64,000 nucleotides of DNA from Batkoa obscura (taxonomy: Eukaryota > Entomophthoromycota > Entomophthoromycetes > Entomophthorales > Batkoaceae). Below, piece after piece: positions 1-12,566 of this stretch (its first letter is position 1; every line of letters starts with the position of its first letter). The notes below the pieces were generated by a model. That model did not search any database, was not told the DNA's origin, and saw nothing but the letters and a program-made list of their open reading frames with translations. The stretch is taken from NCBI GenBank assembly GCA_030770535.1, contig JASVEC010000019.1, positions 744,001 through 808,000 on the forward strand, given 5' to 3'. A program made the position numbers and the translations under genes.

Positions 1-64
1 AACCATATAGAAAACACCAACACATTGAAATCTCAAAATTAAACTTCTTATATTTTCAACTTTA

Positions 65-1442
65 TTAAATCTTTTTAACAATTTGGACCACATCTTCATC
101 TTTTAAAATGTGTTCTTTACCTACTTTTTGTGGATTATGTTTGACTGAACTACCCCATACTTGAGCACTAAAAAGTTGGTTAATCACTCACACAATTATT
201 TTTAAAAATTTAGAAATTTACTGTCTAAAGCGTTCCAAAATAGCTTTATGAATAGCTAAACAAAAATCTTCAACTGAGCATTTACCGTCCCTTAATACAA
301 CAGGTTCATTATAATCTGGTAATTTACCTTTAGGTTTTGTATATCTAAATGAGAAAATATTATTTACTTTGATATACTTATACAAAAATAAATTCTTACA
401 CCCTAACTAAACTAAGATATTTCCACATCATAGCCAACAACTCATCAAAATTCCATTCATGATGAGCAGAGATAGGAACTGCATGTGGAATTCTGTAAAT
501 GAGATCTAATTCCTCAATAGAAATTTGATCAATTTTATTTAACACATAGATGGCAGGTACGTAAATTCTATTTCCTTCGATGACATCAATCAAATCATCA
601 GCAGTTGCATCACATTTGAAAGAAACATCGGCATTATGAATCTTATATTCTGAAAGGATAGCTTTAACTTGATCCAAATCAAGATAAGATAAAGGTACTG
701 TATTGGTCATATTAATCCCTCCTTTTTCCTTCTTTTTAAAGAAAATATTTGGTGGTTCTTTATTTAATCTTATACCAAAGCCTTCCAATTCTTTTTCAAT
801 AATCGCTTTATGTGATAATGGTTTTAAGACATCCAATACTAAAAAGATTAAGGAACAGGTTCTAGCTACTGCTATAACCTGTTTACCACGACCTTTACCA
901 TCTTTAGCTCCTTCAATAATACCAGGCAAATCTAAAATCTACTTAGTTTTATCAAAACTTTGATTTTAAATATTTGATAATCGAAATTACTTGTATTTTA
1001 GCTCCTTTATATTGAATCACACCTAAAATAAAATGAAAAGGTTAATAATTAATTTAACGTAAATATAAATTGGCTTACCAGGTACGGTTGTCAATGTTGT
1101 AAACTCATAAGCACCCACTTCAGAGTGAGTTCCTGTAAGCTTTGACATAAGTGTCGATTTACCAACAGAAGGAAAGCCAATAAAACCAACTCTAGCAACA
1201 CCGGTCTTTGCTACATCAAAACCAACTAAAAAAATACAATATCAGTTTTTATTGATTTCTTTTTTCTATTGATTTTACTTACCACCAGTACCACCCCCAC
1301 CGCCTGATTTTGGATCAATAAGTTCACGACGAAGCTTGGCTAATTTGGCTTTAAGCGTACCCAGATGGAAAGAAGTAGCTTTATTTTTTTGGGTTCGAGC
1401 CATCTCGAGCTCAATCTCTTTTATCTTATCTACTACCGACAT
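65..1442 (-). CDS. DRG1: DRG1/Rbg1 family GTPase
   Basis: Developmentally regulated GTP-binding protein of the Obg-related DRG1 (yeast Rbg1) type. It is a cytoplasmic, ribosome-associated GTPase that works with a DFRP-type partner in translation. Six exons were worked out (1442-1283, 1225-1079, 1022-991, 938-400, 344-222, 167-65), all with GT-AG introns. They total 1104 nt or 367 codons, the usual DRG1 length. Seen in the translation: an N-terminal helical part ([20 protein letters not shown]), P-loop GFPSVGKST at about residues 71-79, G3 [13 protein letters not shown]4 NKID, and a C-terminal TGS segment ending [12 protein letters not shown]. Exon 3 is only 32 nt. The start is the ATG that opens [18 protein letters not shown], as in the family. 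Nothing looks broken. Confidence 0.96.
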
Positions 1443-1675
1443 CTTCTATAAACTTCTATATTCAATTTATTTTTATTTATTATAAAAAAACAAAATTCAG
1501 AAAAATGTTTAAAGAAGCTCTAAGTCCAAAATAAAACCTTGTTCTGATTGGTTAAAAATGTGAAAAGAATAAAATTGAAAATATAAAAAACTCATTTTAT
1601 TCAACTTTAAAAAAATTCGATTAACAAAAATAAACAACTAAAACTTTAATAAAAACTAATACAATAATTATTAAC

Positions 1676-2574
1676 TTATTCTGACTCTGAAGATGTAGAT
1701 TCGTAATTCTTATTATTACTAATCGCGCTAATTACTACTTTAGGTTTTACTTCCTCTTCTTCATCACTATAATCATCGGGATCTTCTGATGTAAATTCAT
1801 CCATAAAATGACCACCACTTTTGATCTTTTTAATCTTTTTTGGACTAGGAAGAATAGGATTCGAGACAAATTCAAGATCGTCTGATATAGAATCGATATC
1901 TTCTAAAATAAGTATGTTAGTTGTTATTTAATTCAAAAATTAAATAACAATCTTTACCCAAAATTCCAACTTTCTCCTCTTTCTTGTTCTCATTTGTTTT
2001 TCCATTTCCACTTCCACTTTCATCATTCTTTTCAATTTTACTTTCAATTTTAGTATTTTCTAAAACTTTGCCAGTCGTAGGGACAGCTGCCTGTATCTAA
2101 GTTAAAATTAAAATCAACTTTGTATCAGTAAACTGTACTCTACCTCTTGTTTTGGTAACGTCTTAACGACCTTTTTATTACTTTTATTTGATACTATAGA
2201 ACTAGCTTTTGAAGAACTTGATTCCCCACTATCTGATTCAGATTCTTCATAACTTGATTCACTTGAACTAGATATATCTTTAATTTGTCTTTTGGGTGCT
2301 ACTCGAGTATTTATAGCTGCTCTACTACCAGGAGTGTTATTGTTATTGAGATTAACTTGAGGTGATTCATTGATATCAACTGAATTATTATTATTGTTCA
2401 CCACCGCTTGGTTATTGTTATAACTAACTGCATTTTCATTAGCAGCATCTTTATTACTTTCTAAGTTAAAAAAATCTAGGTCATCATCATCATCAGAGCT
2501 TGATAAATCCAATTGAGCTTTAAGTGCTTCATAGCCTTCTTTAATTGAAGATACATTATTATTATTATTATTAC

Positions 2575-2625
<51 letters not shown>

Positions 2626-4373
2626 CATTCACATTCTCTTTTCCTTGTACTTTTTTAATATCTTTAATATCTTTAATCTCTTCAATTTCTTCAAATAATT
2701 CACTATCGTTATCAATTTCTTCCTGTTTATCTTCTTTTATTTCATCTTTGTTTTCATTCTTTGGCAAAATTTCAAACTCTTCCCTTAAATCCATGAGTTC
2801 ATCATCTGAGCTTGAAAAATCAAACTTTAATTTCATTTCTTCGTATTTCTTTTTGATTTCGCCTTCTTCTCCATTTGCTTTCATTTCCAAATTTTCAACC
2901 TCTGATTGCTTTTCAACCTCCACTTCCTGTACTTTCTCTACCTTAGGTTTTCTTCCCCTACTACTTTTAGCCTCTTTAACTTCCTTCATTTGTTTAACAA
3001 CAGGTTTAACACTGGGTTTAATTATTTCAAATTCTTCCTTATGAACAACATTATTAGTACTATTATGACTGTTATTAGTTCTAGCATGATTCCTATTCAT
3101 ACTATTATTATTATTAAATCTCCCACCACCCATTCTACCATTATTTTTAGTTAACATGGTATGTTTTTTGATTACTTCAGCAATAGATTGTTCTGTGTTT
3201 GTATTAGGTAATTTAGGTGGAGATAAAGTAGCCTTAGTTATTCCTCTCCTTGATTTATTTGATAACAGTTTTTTAAATTCATCGGGTATTTTATTTGCTT
3301 TAGCTTTAGTAGTACCTCGCTTAGTTAAAGTTGTTTTTATTGGGGTATTTTTAATAATATTATGATTTTCATGGTTAACTGGAATCGATTTTTTAATTTC
3401 TATTAGTTTAAAAAATTAAAAATTGATCTCTTATTAAACTATTTAATAATCTACCTGGTTTGACTATGTTATTATTTCCTTGATTTACCACTTTCTTTTC
3501 GACTATTTTTTTTACCATTAGTTTATTTCCTAGCTCTTCATTCTTCTCTACTTCATCCGTACTTATTTCATTACCTAGTACCTTTTCCTCTTCACTAATA
3601 ATTTCACCTTCCTCTACTTCCCCATCATCTTCTTTACTATGAACTTCAAAGCTACTTACCCTACCTAACCCACTACCCCCTGTACTACTACCTACAATAA
3701 TTGCTGGGTTTACCTCTAAACTAGGAGGATTATAACGATTATCTTGATAAATTTGGTTCCTATTAGCATAAGTTGTACTATTTTTCATTTGCTTTTGTCT
3801 AAATCGCAAAGTGTAAGCATCCGGAATAGGTTGGATTTCACAACTCTAAATTCAGTAAATGGAATAAAATTCAATTTTAGTGACAAGTGATGTTTAAATA
3901 ATATATTTACTTTGTTGTTTTTAAATATCAAAGAACATTCTTGTAATCGTCGAAAGTCTAATGCTCGTCCATCAAAATGGATGGGTGCAGTCTAAGAGAA
4001 AATTCGAATTAATTTTTTTGAGTGAATTTTAAAAATAATTAGCTACCTCTGGTAAAAAGAAAGTAGCATTAGCATGTTCAGCTTCCACTTTTAATTCACC
4101 TTCACAAGTAGGTGGTGGTTTTTTTTCACCATCGGATTTTTTAACTAATATTGAAAATCGAAAAAAAATCTTTAGTTTCTAGTACTTCTTTTCTGTTCTT
4201 TTTTATTTGGAATATAAAAACTTACAAACTATAGAGATATTTTTTTTACTATTATTTTTAATACTATTCGTTAAGATCACATCTTTGGAACATTCTTTAA
4301 ATCCTTTAAATGAAATTTTAATTATTCCATCCCCACTAAACTGACCATTCGTTTGATCTTTAAACCCTAACAT
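1676..4373 (-). CDS. EAF-like RNA polymerase II elongation factor, long acidic Asn-rich tail
   Basis: Seven exons (4373-4226, 4144-4047, 3991-3911, 3845-3455, 3399-2144, 2096-1958, 1902-1676) give 779 codons. The N-terminal ~115 residues resemble the EAF (ELL-associated factor) domain: ISFKGF, then TCEGELKVEAEH, FFLPE, an ECSLIFKNNK strand and a closing basic LRFRQKQ. In the known family this domain binds ELL-type elongation factors. The rest is disordered. It has basic patches, a run of about 23 Asn, and two acidic serine modules, KLKFDFSSSDDELMDL and KAQLDLSSSDDDDDLDFF, that look like the C-terminal activation motif of animal EAF proteins. It ends STSSESE. The protein is much longer than animal EAFs (about 260-270 residues). 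The family call rests on motif reading; the start is the only in-frame ATG before the domain. Confidence 0.7.
2554..2624. repeat. ATT trinucleotide tract encoding poly-Asn
   Basis: An almost pure ATT run inside the EAF-like gene, read as AAT (Asn) codons on the minus strand. It is probably polymorphic in length. Confidence 0.9.
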
Positions 4374-4618
4374 TATCTCAAGTTGCTTATCCAAATTTTC
4401 AAAATTTTAAAGAGAGAACTTTAATGTGATTAACATAATTAACTAACTTCAACTATAATATAGAATTTTTAATCTTATTGGTTTATTCTTAAATTTCTGT
4501 TTCAGTGCCTCAAATTATTTAAACTTTAGTTGTTTTTTGATAAAAAATTTCAACTAATTTTGTCAATTTAAAAAAATTGAGATTTTTATTATAAAAAAAG
4601 GAGCAAAGTTGTATTTTA

Positions 4619-6765
4619 TTAAGATAATTTGGATGACCAAACATTATTATCATTAGAATCAGGATGATCAGGATGACTTGTATGAGTATGCCCAGTATGA
4701 TGATTATGAATGCCATCATGATTGTGATGATTATGATGATTGTGCTGACGTTCTCTACTATAATGGCTCTGAGTACTATGAATACTATGAACACTACCTC
4801 TATCGTCTACTACTCCCACCTTAGTTCCAGGATCCACATGAATAACTTCAATATTAGAACGATTGGATCCACTTTCAATATCTTTATGCTCACTAATTTC
4901 ATCTCCTTCATTATCTCCGGAGAAATCCAATGTAACTACAGGGAATGAAGATTCTTGTACTTCGTACGAATTACTAGAACGAACACTATCACCATTTTCT
5001 CTGGTTCTATTTGTACCTTCGATTACCGTGTTTTGATCTGATGGTGGTACTAATATAATATCTTGGCCAGGTTTAATAATAGGCAATCTACTGACTACGT
5101 TCATTGCGGAAGAAGCAGTTAAAGATCTTGACCTAGTAGATACATGCTTACCAATATAAAATAATGGAATAGTAATACCATGAACAATAACGGAAGTTAA
5201 TACTAAAAATGTAACAATCGGATAAACATAAGGCCGAACTTGTTCTAATTTTTCAATTTTACTTGGATCCGAAGTTGGATCTTTTATAAATTCATCAATT
5301 AGATTATTAGTTAATACGGATAAAAAGATAGCACCAACACCAATTGGACCAAACCATCCTGCAAAAATAGCTTGTCGCCAATTTCTTATTGCTGGTGTAA
5401 ATTTACCAAAGACTAGCATAGCTGGTAAGCGTCGTAATAAAATTATTAGTAGTCCTATTACTACTAAATTGCCATAATTTAAACCTTCAATTGGAGAAGT
5501 ATAATCATCCCATGGGATACTAGCGCCAAGAAATATAAAATAAGCATAATTGAAGATCATATCAACAACTTCTTGTAAATGAGCTTCTCGAGTTTCATTT
5601 GAAAACCAATTGCTATATTAAATTTAATACAATTAATAAACATATTTATGATAATTATTCTAGTGCAAACCTACTCCCAAGCAAAAGCATTACCCGCTAC
5701 AAAACAAGCTAGGATATCATCTGTACCCAAAAGCCCTAATACTCCAACTAAAAATAAAGCTAAAGCAATCCAAAAGGCCAAAAAAGATTCTTTATCAATT
5801 AAATCATATTTTTCAGCCAAATAAATTAATTTTCGAAATATAAAACCAGCTACAATTCCAATAACTATAGCTAATAATATTTGATAAATCCATACTAACA
5901 CTATCCATTTAGAGATAACAGTTGATAAGGAATCAAATTGTAATAAATATAAAGCTAGATACATATACGGTAAACCAAGGCCTATAGAAGAATATTATTA
6001 ATTTATAAGACCTATTAGTATTATTTCTATTGATTTGTTCTTTTACTTACCATCATTAGCGCCACTAAATAAAATAAAATAAAAACATCAATATATATAT
6101 ATATATATATATAATTTATTTACCTTTCAGCAGATAATATATCTCGAACGTTAATAGGAATATGTTGTTCTGCAAATCTACCTTTAACAACAGAATTAGC
6201 TAATACAGGATCAGTAGGTGTAACGGAGGCAGCAATTAACAATGCTTGTACATAATTGATGGGTAATAAAGCATATAATATAGCTCCACTTATTAGCCAC
6301 ATAGCTAACATAGTGGGTCCTAATAACATTAATAAAGAGCGAAATTCATTCCATACATAAGCTCTATAAAAAGAAGGTTAATAAATTAGAAATCGATAAA
6401 TACTAAAATTCAAATTTCATTACTTTGGCATAGAAACGCCAGCCGCCATAACCTAAAAAAATAATCATCAGTATTAAACCTAAAAATACATTCTGCTAAA
6501 TTCAGTTATTTACTTGAATAGCGATTGCAAACTTAGATAATTCTAAGGTTATACTTGAATGATCATTCAAACTTAATGGATCAAATAAATTTAATACTTT
6601 TGGTCCAACTATAATCCCAAATAATAAAGCTACTAATGCATCCGATAAAAATAATTTTTCTTTAATGAATAAAGATACTAGACCAAAAAAGATAATAAAG
6701 CCACCAATTAAGGCACTGACTAAGTAGATTAATTCGGGATGAAGATGGATAACGAAATCAGACAT
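4619..6765 (-). CDS. NHA1: Fungal plasma-membrane Na+(K+)/H+ antiporter (Nha1/Sod2 type)
   Basis: Exports alkali cations in exchange for protons. Six exons (6765-6514, 6452-6424, 6363-6124, 6064-6051, 5981-5675, 5612-4619) give 611 codons. The first ~430 residues are strongly hydrophobic with about a dozen membrane spans. Family motifs are present: ASVTPTDPVLANSVVKG with Asp145, SAESGANDG with Asp178, and GLLGTDDI with Asp266/267. From memory these positions match the Asp residues shown to matter in S. pombe Sod2. Exon 4 is a 14-nt microexon carrying most of SGANDG. The cytosolic tail (~180 residues) is shorter than in S. cerevisiae Nha1 and ends in a His-rich run (HNHHNHHNHDGIHNHHTGHT). It lies 245 bp upstream of the EAF-like gene on the same strand. 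Confidence 0.95.
6091..6112. repeat. TA dinucleotide run in an antiporter intron
   Basis: About eleven TA units inside the intron just upstream of the 14-nt microexon of the antiporter gene. Confidence 0.85.
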
Positions 6766-8143
6766 TGAGGAATAGAGTTATTGAATCGATTTATATTTTT
6801 AAATTGAATTATAAATGTTGTATCGTATTGAAAATTAATTATTTTATTTATATATGAATTCAAATTAAAGTGTTATAAATTCACTTAAAAATCATGAATG
6901 TATTTTTTAAAAAGTTAAAAAAGAGTGGATTTTTTTATAACTATTTGTTATTTAATAAAGTAATTGTTTGTGTTGATAAAAATTAAGAAATTTTCAAATT
7001 AATTTAGAGAATAAAAGAATTTGTTGATAAATATTCTTACTTTAATAACTATTAAGTGATCATTGAGAGCAATTGATTGGTCCATATCTTCACTTGTTGT
7101 GTAATGTTGAATTTTCAAATTCAAAATTGAATCTTTAAAAAAAAATCAAGAGTACCCTATGTCAACAAGTGGTTTCTTTAAAAGAAAGAGTAAAAATAAT
7201 ACAATCCATGATACAAATAAGAGAAATATTACATTCAAGAATAAGAGAAGAGGATGGTATAATAACGGGTTGACAGTTCACATTCAATTTCCTCTATTTT
7301 TTTAAAAAATTCATTTTCATTTTTATGCTTAACTTTGTTCTTATGAATTAATTTAAATTAAATCCAATTTTCAAGAATTATTAAAATATGATGTGAAGAT
7401 TACAATACTAGTAATAATGAGTTAGTAAGATCTCAAAGTACTAGTACCATTTGACTGTGTCATTTTACTGAAGCTATACAATATGTAATAGCATATGGAA
7501 CTTTAATATATTAGTAGGGGTATTAGAAACAATCTTTAAGCTTTATTTTTGAAATCTAGGTCTAAAAAAAATAACTCAATTTAAATTAAACTTCTCCATC
7601 TTGGCTCTACAAAAAAAGCATTTATAGTAATTAAATCATTGAATAATTAGTTCTAAATTAATGCCTTTTTTGAAACTCATTACTAATATCTATTATACTA
7701 ATATAACTAATAATGTACATGTTTCTAATATTGGCTGCATATTACTCTTTTATGATGGAAAACAATAGTAAATTGTTTTAGGGACCCAAAATAGTATAAA
7801 TAAACTAAAAAACACCAAATAAATATATTTATTTCATTTTTTTCAACATATTAAAAATATATAATTTACTCAGCTATTAAAAATAAAATTTATTTGAATG
7901 ACATTGGAGTTGCCCAAATTTAATTCAAAATTTCCAGCCATAAAAATTCAAAAATAGTCACGTCAATCTTGTTCATCTAAAAATTCATTTTTAAAAATAA
8001 TATTATGAATATCCAAATCAATTCAAAATTAATATCCATTATAAATTATTCAATATAAAGTGTAATAGCGATAATAAATTCATTATTATTATTTTATTTC
8101 TTTTTATTTTTATTGATTATTGAAATAATAATAGAATATTACA
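6766..8143. other. AT-rich intergenic region between divergent genes
   Basis: About 1.4 kb between the 5' ends of the antiporter and the secreted orphan gene. I see no gene, RNA or transposon copy. It presumably holds both promoters. A 48-codon reading frame starting near 7159 looks like chance. Confidence 0.6.
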
Positions 8144-10453
8144 ATGCAATTGTTTTATTTTTTATTTACTTTTATACTGGTTATAAAAGCTCAATCTCCT
8201 TCTACAACTACCACCACTAATATCAATGAATATTTTTATGAACATTTAATCAAGAAATTTTCGGGTCAAACAAATATTATACCCAATAATTATGGACCCA
8301 AACCAATTGTTAATATGAAGGTAACATGTGATATGAATGACATACGTACTATAGAAACAATCAATTCAATGAATACTAATATTATACTAAATATCAATGA
8401 ACCACCTGTATTTGGATTAAAATTCATTGATAACAATCAAAAGATTATTGTTAATAGAGAAAGCAATGGAAAATATACAATCATTTTATTAGATTATTTT
8501 AATTTAAAATTGGAAGCCATTTATTCAACAACAGCAGCAAGTAGTAATTCAGGACAATCTCAAGGACAAAATTCAAAGGTTGATTTTCTTAGTTTTAAAG
8601 GGAAAACAGGAATGTTACAATTTAAATTACAATCTAATTTAATTAAATATCAAAAATTAGCTAATAATTTTATACAATTATTATTTAATAATGTTAAATT
8701 ATCAGGACCTATGGGATTATTTGAATTTCAAACATTACCTGATAATCAAGTATTAATTACTATTCAAGAAGTATCCTTAATTTCAATTGAACATTATAAA
8801 CCTACAATTGATTTAATTAAATTACAAAAAGAAGGAATTAAAAATTATGAATTTTCAATTAACTTTGAAGAGTTTACTTTAGAACCTTTACAAAATAATC
8901 AAATTAAAATTATCATTAATGAATTACAATTAATATCATTAAAATCATTAATTGATATTCAAACTATTAAAGAACAAGTTAATATTAAAATTGAAAATTT
9001 ACAATTAATTAAAATATTACCTTTCGATTTAAAATCCGAAATTATACAACCCAATGGTTTATTAAATCCATTCTATTTAACTAAATTTAATGGTTTATTA
9101 CAATTTTATTTTAATGATCCATCTGTTATTAATATTATTAATACAAATAACAATTTATTAATATTAAATATTGCAGGTTATGAATTTAAATCAATTCAAA
9201 GTAATATGGGTTTAATTAAAGGAAACAAAAATCAATTAATATTATATATTAAAAATAGTCAAAATATTCAACTTCGATTAATAAATGATAATAATAAATA
9301 TAATAATTTAAAATTTAAAGGAATATTAAATATTCAAAATAATACACCTGATACATTAAATGGAAACTATAATTTTATTGGATTTAATTATGGATTTAAT
9401 GAAGAAAAGGAAATTAAAGATGATCAATCTAAAGAAGACAAAGAAAACAAACAAGATAAAGAAAATAAACAAGATAAAGAAGATATAAATAATGAATCTA
9501 AACAAGAAAAGAAACCAAACGTAGAAGAAAAACCTTCAGAGATAATAGAGAAGCCAAAACAAGAAATGACATTACCTCCAGCTAAAGCTATTAATGCTGA
9601 AGAAAATAATCCAGTAGAAGTTTATGATTTAACTAAAATGGATTTAAATAAGTTAAAATTATTTAATACAACAATACAATTAGAAGTGGAAGATAAAAAT
9701 AATTTTAAAAAGAAAACTAAAGGAGATCAAATTATATTAATTGTAAATGAACATCAAATTGTTGGTAATAAAGATAACATTTCAGTATCAGAAGATCGAA
9801 ATAAATTCATTATTGAAATTAAATATCCTTTATTATTAAAGATTGAAGATATAAAGGAAGAAAAGGAAGAAACTAAAAAGAAACCAAATAAACCAAAAGA
9901 TAAGCCATTAAAAGAAGAAAAAGAAAAAGAAGAAATAGAAACATTAACAGATATTGATTTTGAAGAATTAATTCCATGTGATTTATATGATTTTAATTTG
10001 TTTGATAAAAAAAGACAACCAGCTATTGTACGATATGTAGGAAGTATACAACAAACTCATTATAATACAATTACTAATCTAATTTTTTGCAATAAGAGAA
10101 TTACATTGAACAAAAAAGATTATAAATTGATGAAATATAATTCCACTATTAATTTAATTCAATTTAATAAACCTAATGAAATGAATTATGTACCTCAAGA
10201 TGAAGATTATAATAGTAATATTATGGAAGATGAGTTAAGTAAATTAAATGATTATTTAATTCCAATTGAGATTAAAATATTAGAAGAAATAGAAAAGATT
10301 CAACATTCTATTAAAGATGGCCAGACGGAAATTCAATTATTAGGTTATCAATTAATTGGTTCTGAAGAAAATTTATTTTTAGACAAAAGAAGTGAAAATG
10401 ATATTAGAATATTAATTAATGATCCTGCTGGAATATTAATTAATAAATTATAA
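8144..10453 (+). CDS. Orphan secreted Lys/Glu-rich protein
   Basis: I do not recognise this 769-residue single-exon gene. Residues 1-16 form a clear signal peptide (MQLFYFLFTFILVIKA, then QS). Residues ~90-400 are Ile/Leu/Asn-rich with many short alternating hydrophobic strands (for example QLLFNNVKLSG, VLITIQEVSLISI, IKIIINELQLISL), which suggests a repetitive β structure. Two charged low-complexity stretches follow: KEDKENKQDKENKQDKED around 430-450 and KEEKEETKKKPNKPKDKP around 570-590. The last ~150 residues look folded again. Cysteines are few. There is no anchor or ER-retention signal at the C-terminus (ILINKL). Its stop lies 42 bp from the stop of the convergent gene downstream. Confidence 0.75.
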   Translation: MQLFYFLFTFILVIKAQSPSTTTTTNINEYFYEHLIKKFSGQTNIIPNNYGPKPIVNMKVTCDMNDIRTIETINSMNTNIILNINEPPVFGLKFIDNNQKIIVNRESNGKYTIILLDYFNLKLEAIYSTTAASSNSGQSQGQNSKVDFLSFKGKTGMLQFKLQSNLIKYQKLANNFIQLLFNNVKLSGPMGLFEFQTLPDNQVLITIQEVSLISIEHYKPTIDLIKLQKEGIKNYEFSINFEEFTLEPLQNNQIKIIINELQLISLKSLIDIQTIKEQVNIKIENLQLIKILPFDLKSEIIQPNGLLNPFYLTKFNGLLQFYFNDPSVINIINTNNNLLILNIAGYEFKSIQSNMGLIKGNKNQLILYIKNSQNIQLRLINDNNKYNNLKFKGILNIQNNTPDTLNGNYNFIGFNYGFNEEKEIKDDQSKEDKENKQDKENKQDKEDINNESKQEKKPNVEEKPSEIIEKPKQEMTLPPAKAINAEENNPVEVYDLTKMDLNKLKLFNTTIQLEVEDKNNFKKKTKGDQIILIVNEHQIVGNKDNISVSEDRNKFIIEIKYPLLLKIEDIKEEKEETKKKPNKPKDKPLKEEKEKEEIETLTDIDFEELIPCDLYDFNLFDKKRQPAIVRYVGSIQQTHYNTITNLIFCNKRITLNKKDYKLMKYNSTINLIQFNKPNEMNYVPQDEDYNSNIMEDELSKLNDYLIPIEIKILEEIEKIQHSIKDGQTEIQLLGYQLIGSEENLFLDKRSENDIRILINDPAGILINKL

Positions 10454-10460
10454 TAAGTAA

Positions 10461-10496
10461 TATATTATATTATATTATATTATATTATATTATATT
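10461..10496. repeat. ATATT pentanucleotide microsatellite
   Basis: About seven units of TATAT/ATATT fill the gap between two convergent stop codons, so the 3' ends of both genes lie in or beside the repeat. Confidence 0.85.
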
Positions 10497-12514
10497 TAAA
10501 TAAATTGTTTAACTTTACTAAATATTCTCTTTAAACTATTATCTTTAATATTCTCTTTTTTATTTTTATTATTTAATTTTTGTTCAGTTGATTCTACTAA
10601 TTTACCAATCCATTGTAAATCTTGTTCTGTTGCTTTTTTAGTAATAACCATTTTATTATTATTATTATTATTATTAATATTTTGATGATTATGATTAACT
10701 GTTTTACTTTTACTTAATGGATGAAATTGTTTATTATTAATAGTTTTACTTTTACTTAAATTATGTAATTGAATTTCATTTGTTAATTTTGGATTTTTAA
10801 TATTTGTATTGTTTACGGGAATTGGTAAATAATTACTATTATTACGTAACAAAGTTAAATTATTAGCATTCTTATTAGTACTATTATTGATTCCATTATT
10901 ATTCCCAATAGGATTTCCGTTAACTACTTTAATCACCTTAACTTCTTTAACTTCCTTTTTCAAATTTATATTCTCAATTGAACTTATTTCATTTCCAACA
11001 TATAATATGTTTTTATTACAACTACTTTGGCGGTTTTGTTTCCTATTACTAGCCAATTGTTTATTAATAAAGTTCACTTCTTCTTTAACAATTAACTTAG
11101 ATCTTAATTGCATAACTTTCGGTTCTTTATTAATTAATACATCTAATCTTTGATGAATATTTGTTTGACTTGGTATTTTTTGAATTTGTCCATTTAATTT
11201 TTTTAGTACATCAGGATCAGGGATCATTCGATTTGGGCTTATATTTATTTGATTATTATTGTTATTATAATGATTTTCATTTTTACTTTCATTTACTGTT
11301 AAATTACTATGATTGACACTGTTATCAATTGTCGTATTAATTTTATCTATAATCTCTGAATTTTCACTGGACATAGAATCATTTAAATTAATAATTTGAA
11401 ACCCTTGGAGCTCTTCTCGAACCTTTAAAATATCGGAATCTCTTGGCGTTAATGTAAATTTTTTATCATTAACACCCATTCCACTACCTTCCATTTCACA
11501 AACAGAATGTAAAGTCATAGATACTCTTTTACCAATTGATAAGATAGAATGTAATTTATATGAATCAAAGGAATCTTCTTCGTCTGATAAATTAGATAAT
11601 TCAAATCGAATATTAGGTTGTGATAAACTACGACGTAAACCTTTGAGATGCGTGGGAGATACTTGAAATTCAGTTGGTGGTAGAGGAAATTGATTTAATA
11701 CACTATCATTGGAATTCATACTATTAACTGTACTAGTACTTAATTTACGTATGGATTGAGGTTTATTGATAATTGGCTGTTTTAAATCCATAATTTGATC
11801 TTTTATTTCATGCTCATGTTCATTTTCCAAATCACTCATTAATTCTTGAATTGTTTCACTACTTTCAGAACCTGCCTTATTAATAGTAGTTTTATCTTTC
11901 ATTTGTTCTACTTTGTTTATTTTATTATTTTTCATATTCTCTTCTTTATTATCAACTAATACTGGTGGTGGTGGTGGAAGCATAGAAATAAGAGCTGTTC
12001 TAGGTTCAGATGATTTTCTAGATAGAATAGGAGGATCCATTAAAGGTGGAGAAGGGATAGAAGACATTGTAGTATTAAAAGAAAGTTCTTCTCTTATAGC
12101 ATTGGTTGGAGACATGGTCATTTCTTTTACATCTTCATGAAGAGTATTATTGATAGAATCATTAATATTCATAGTAATGATCTCTTCTTTTTTAGGTGAA
12201 TTATCTGGATTCATTAATTTTAATTGACCTTGTCCACCTTTTCGAGTTTTGTATTCATTTTTTAATTTACTCTGTAATATTCTTTTATTTAAGGTACTTC
12301 GTTTACTGATTCTTTTCACTCCTTTGATTGAATTTTGTTCGGATGTTATAGGACTATTATTTCGATTAATTAATTTAAAATTAGAAATTGGTAACGATAA
12401 TGGTGGTGGTGTTGGTTTATTCAATTTTTTAATTATGTTATTCTTAGATTGATAACGTAGTTTAAATTCAGATGAATGATGTGCCAATTTATTACTTGAA
12501 GTAATAGTTGATGA

Positions 12515-12566
<52 letters not shown>

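Noticed and set aside
7159-7305. 48-codon Lys/Arg-rich frame starting ATGTCAACAAGT
   Set aside because: Short, with no signal, domain or relative in the window. AT-rich DNA gives such frames by chance.
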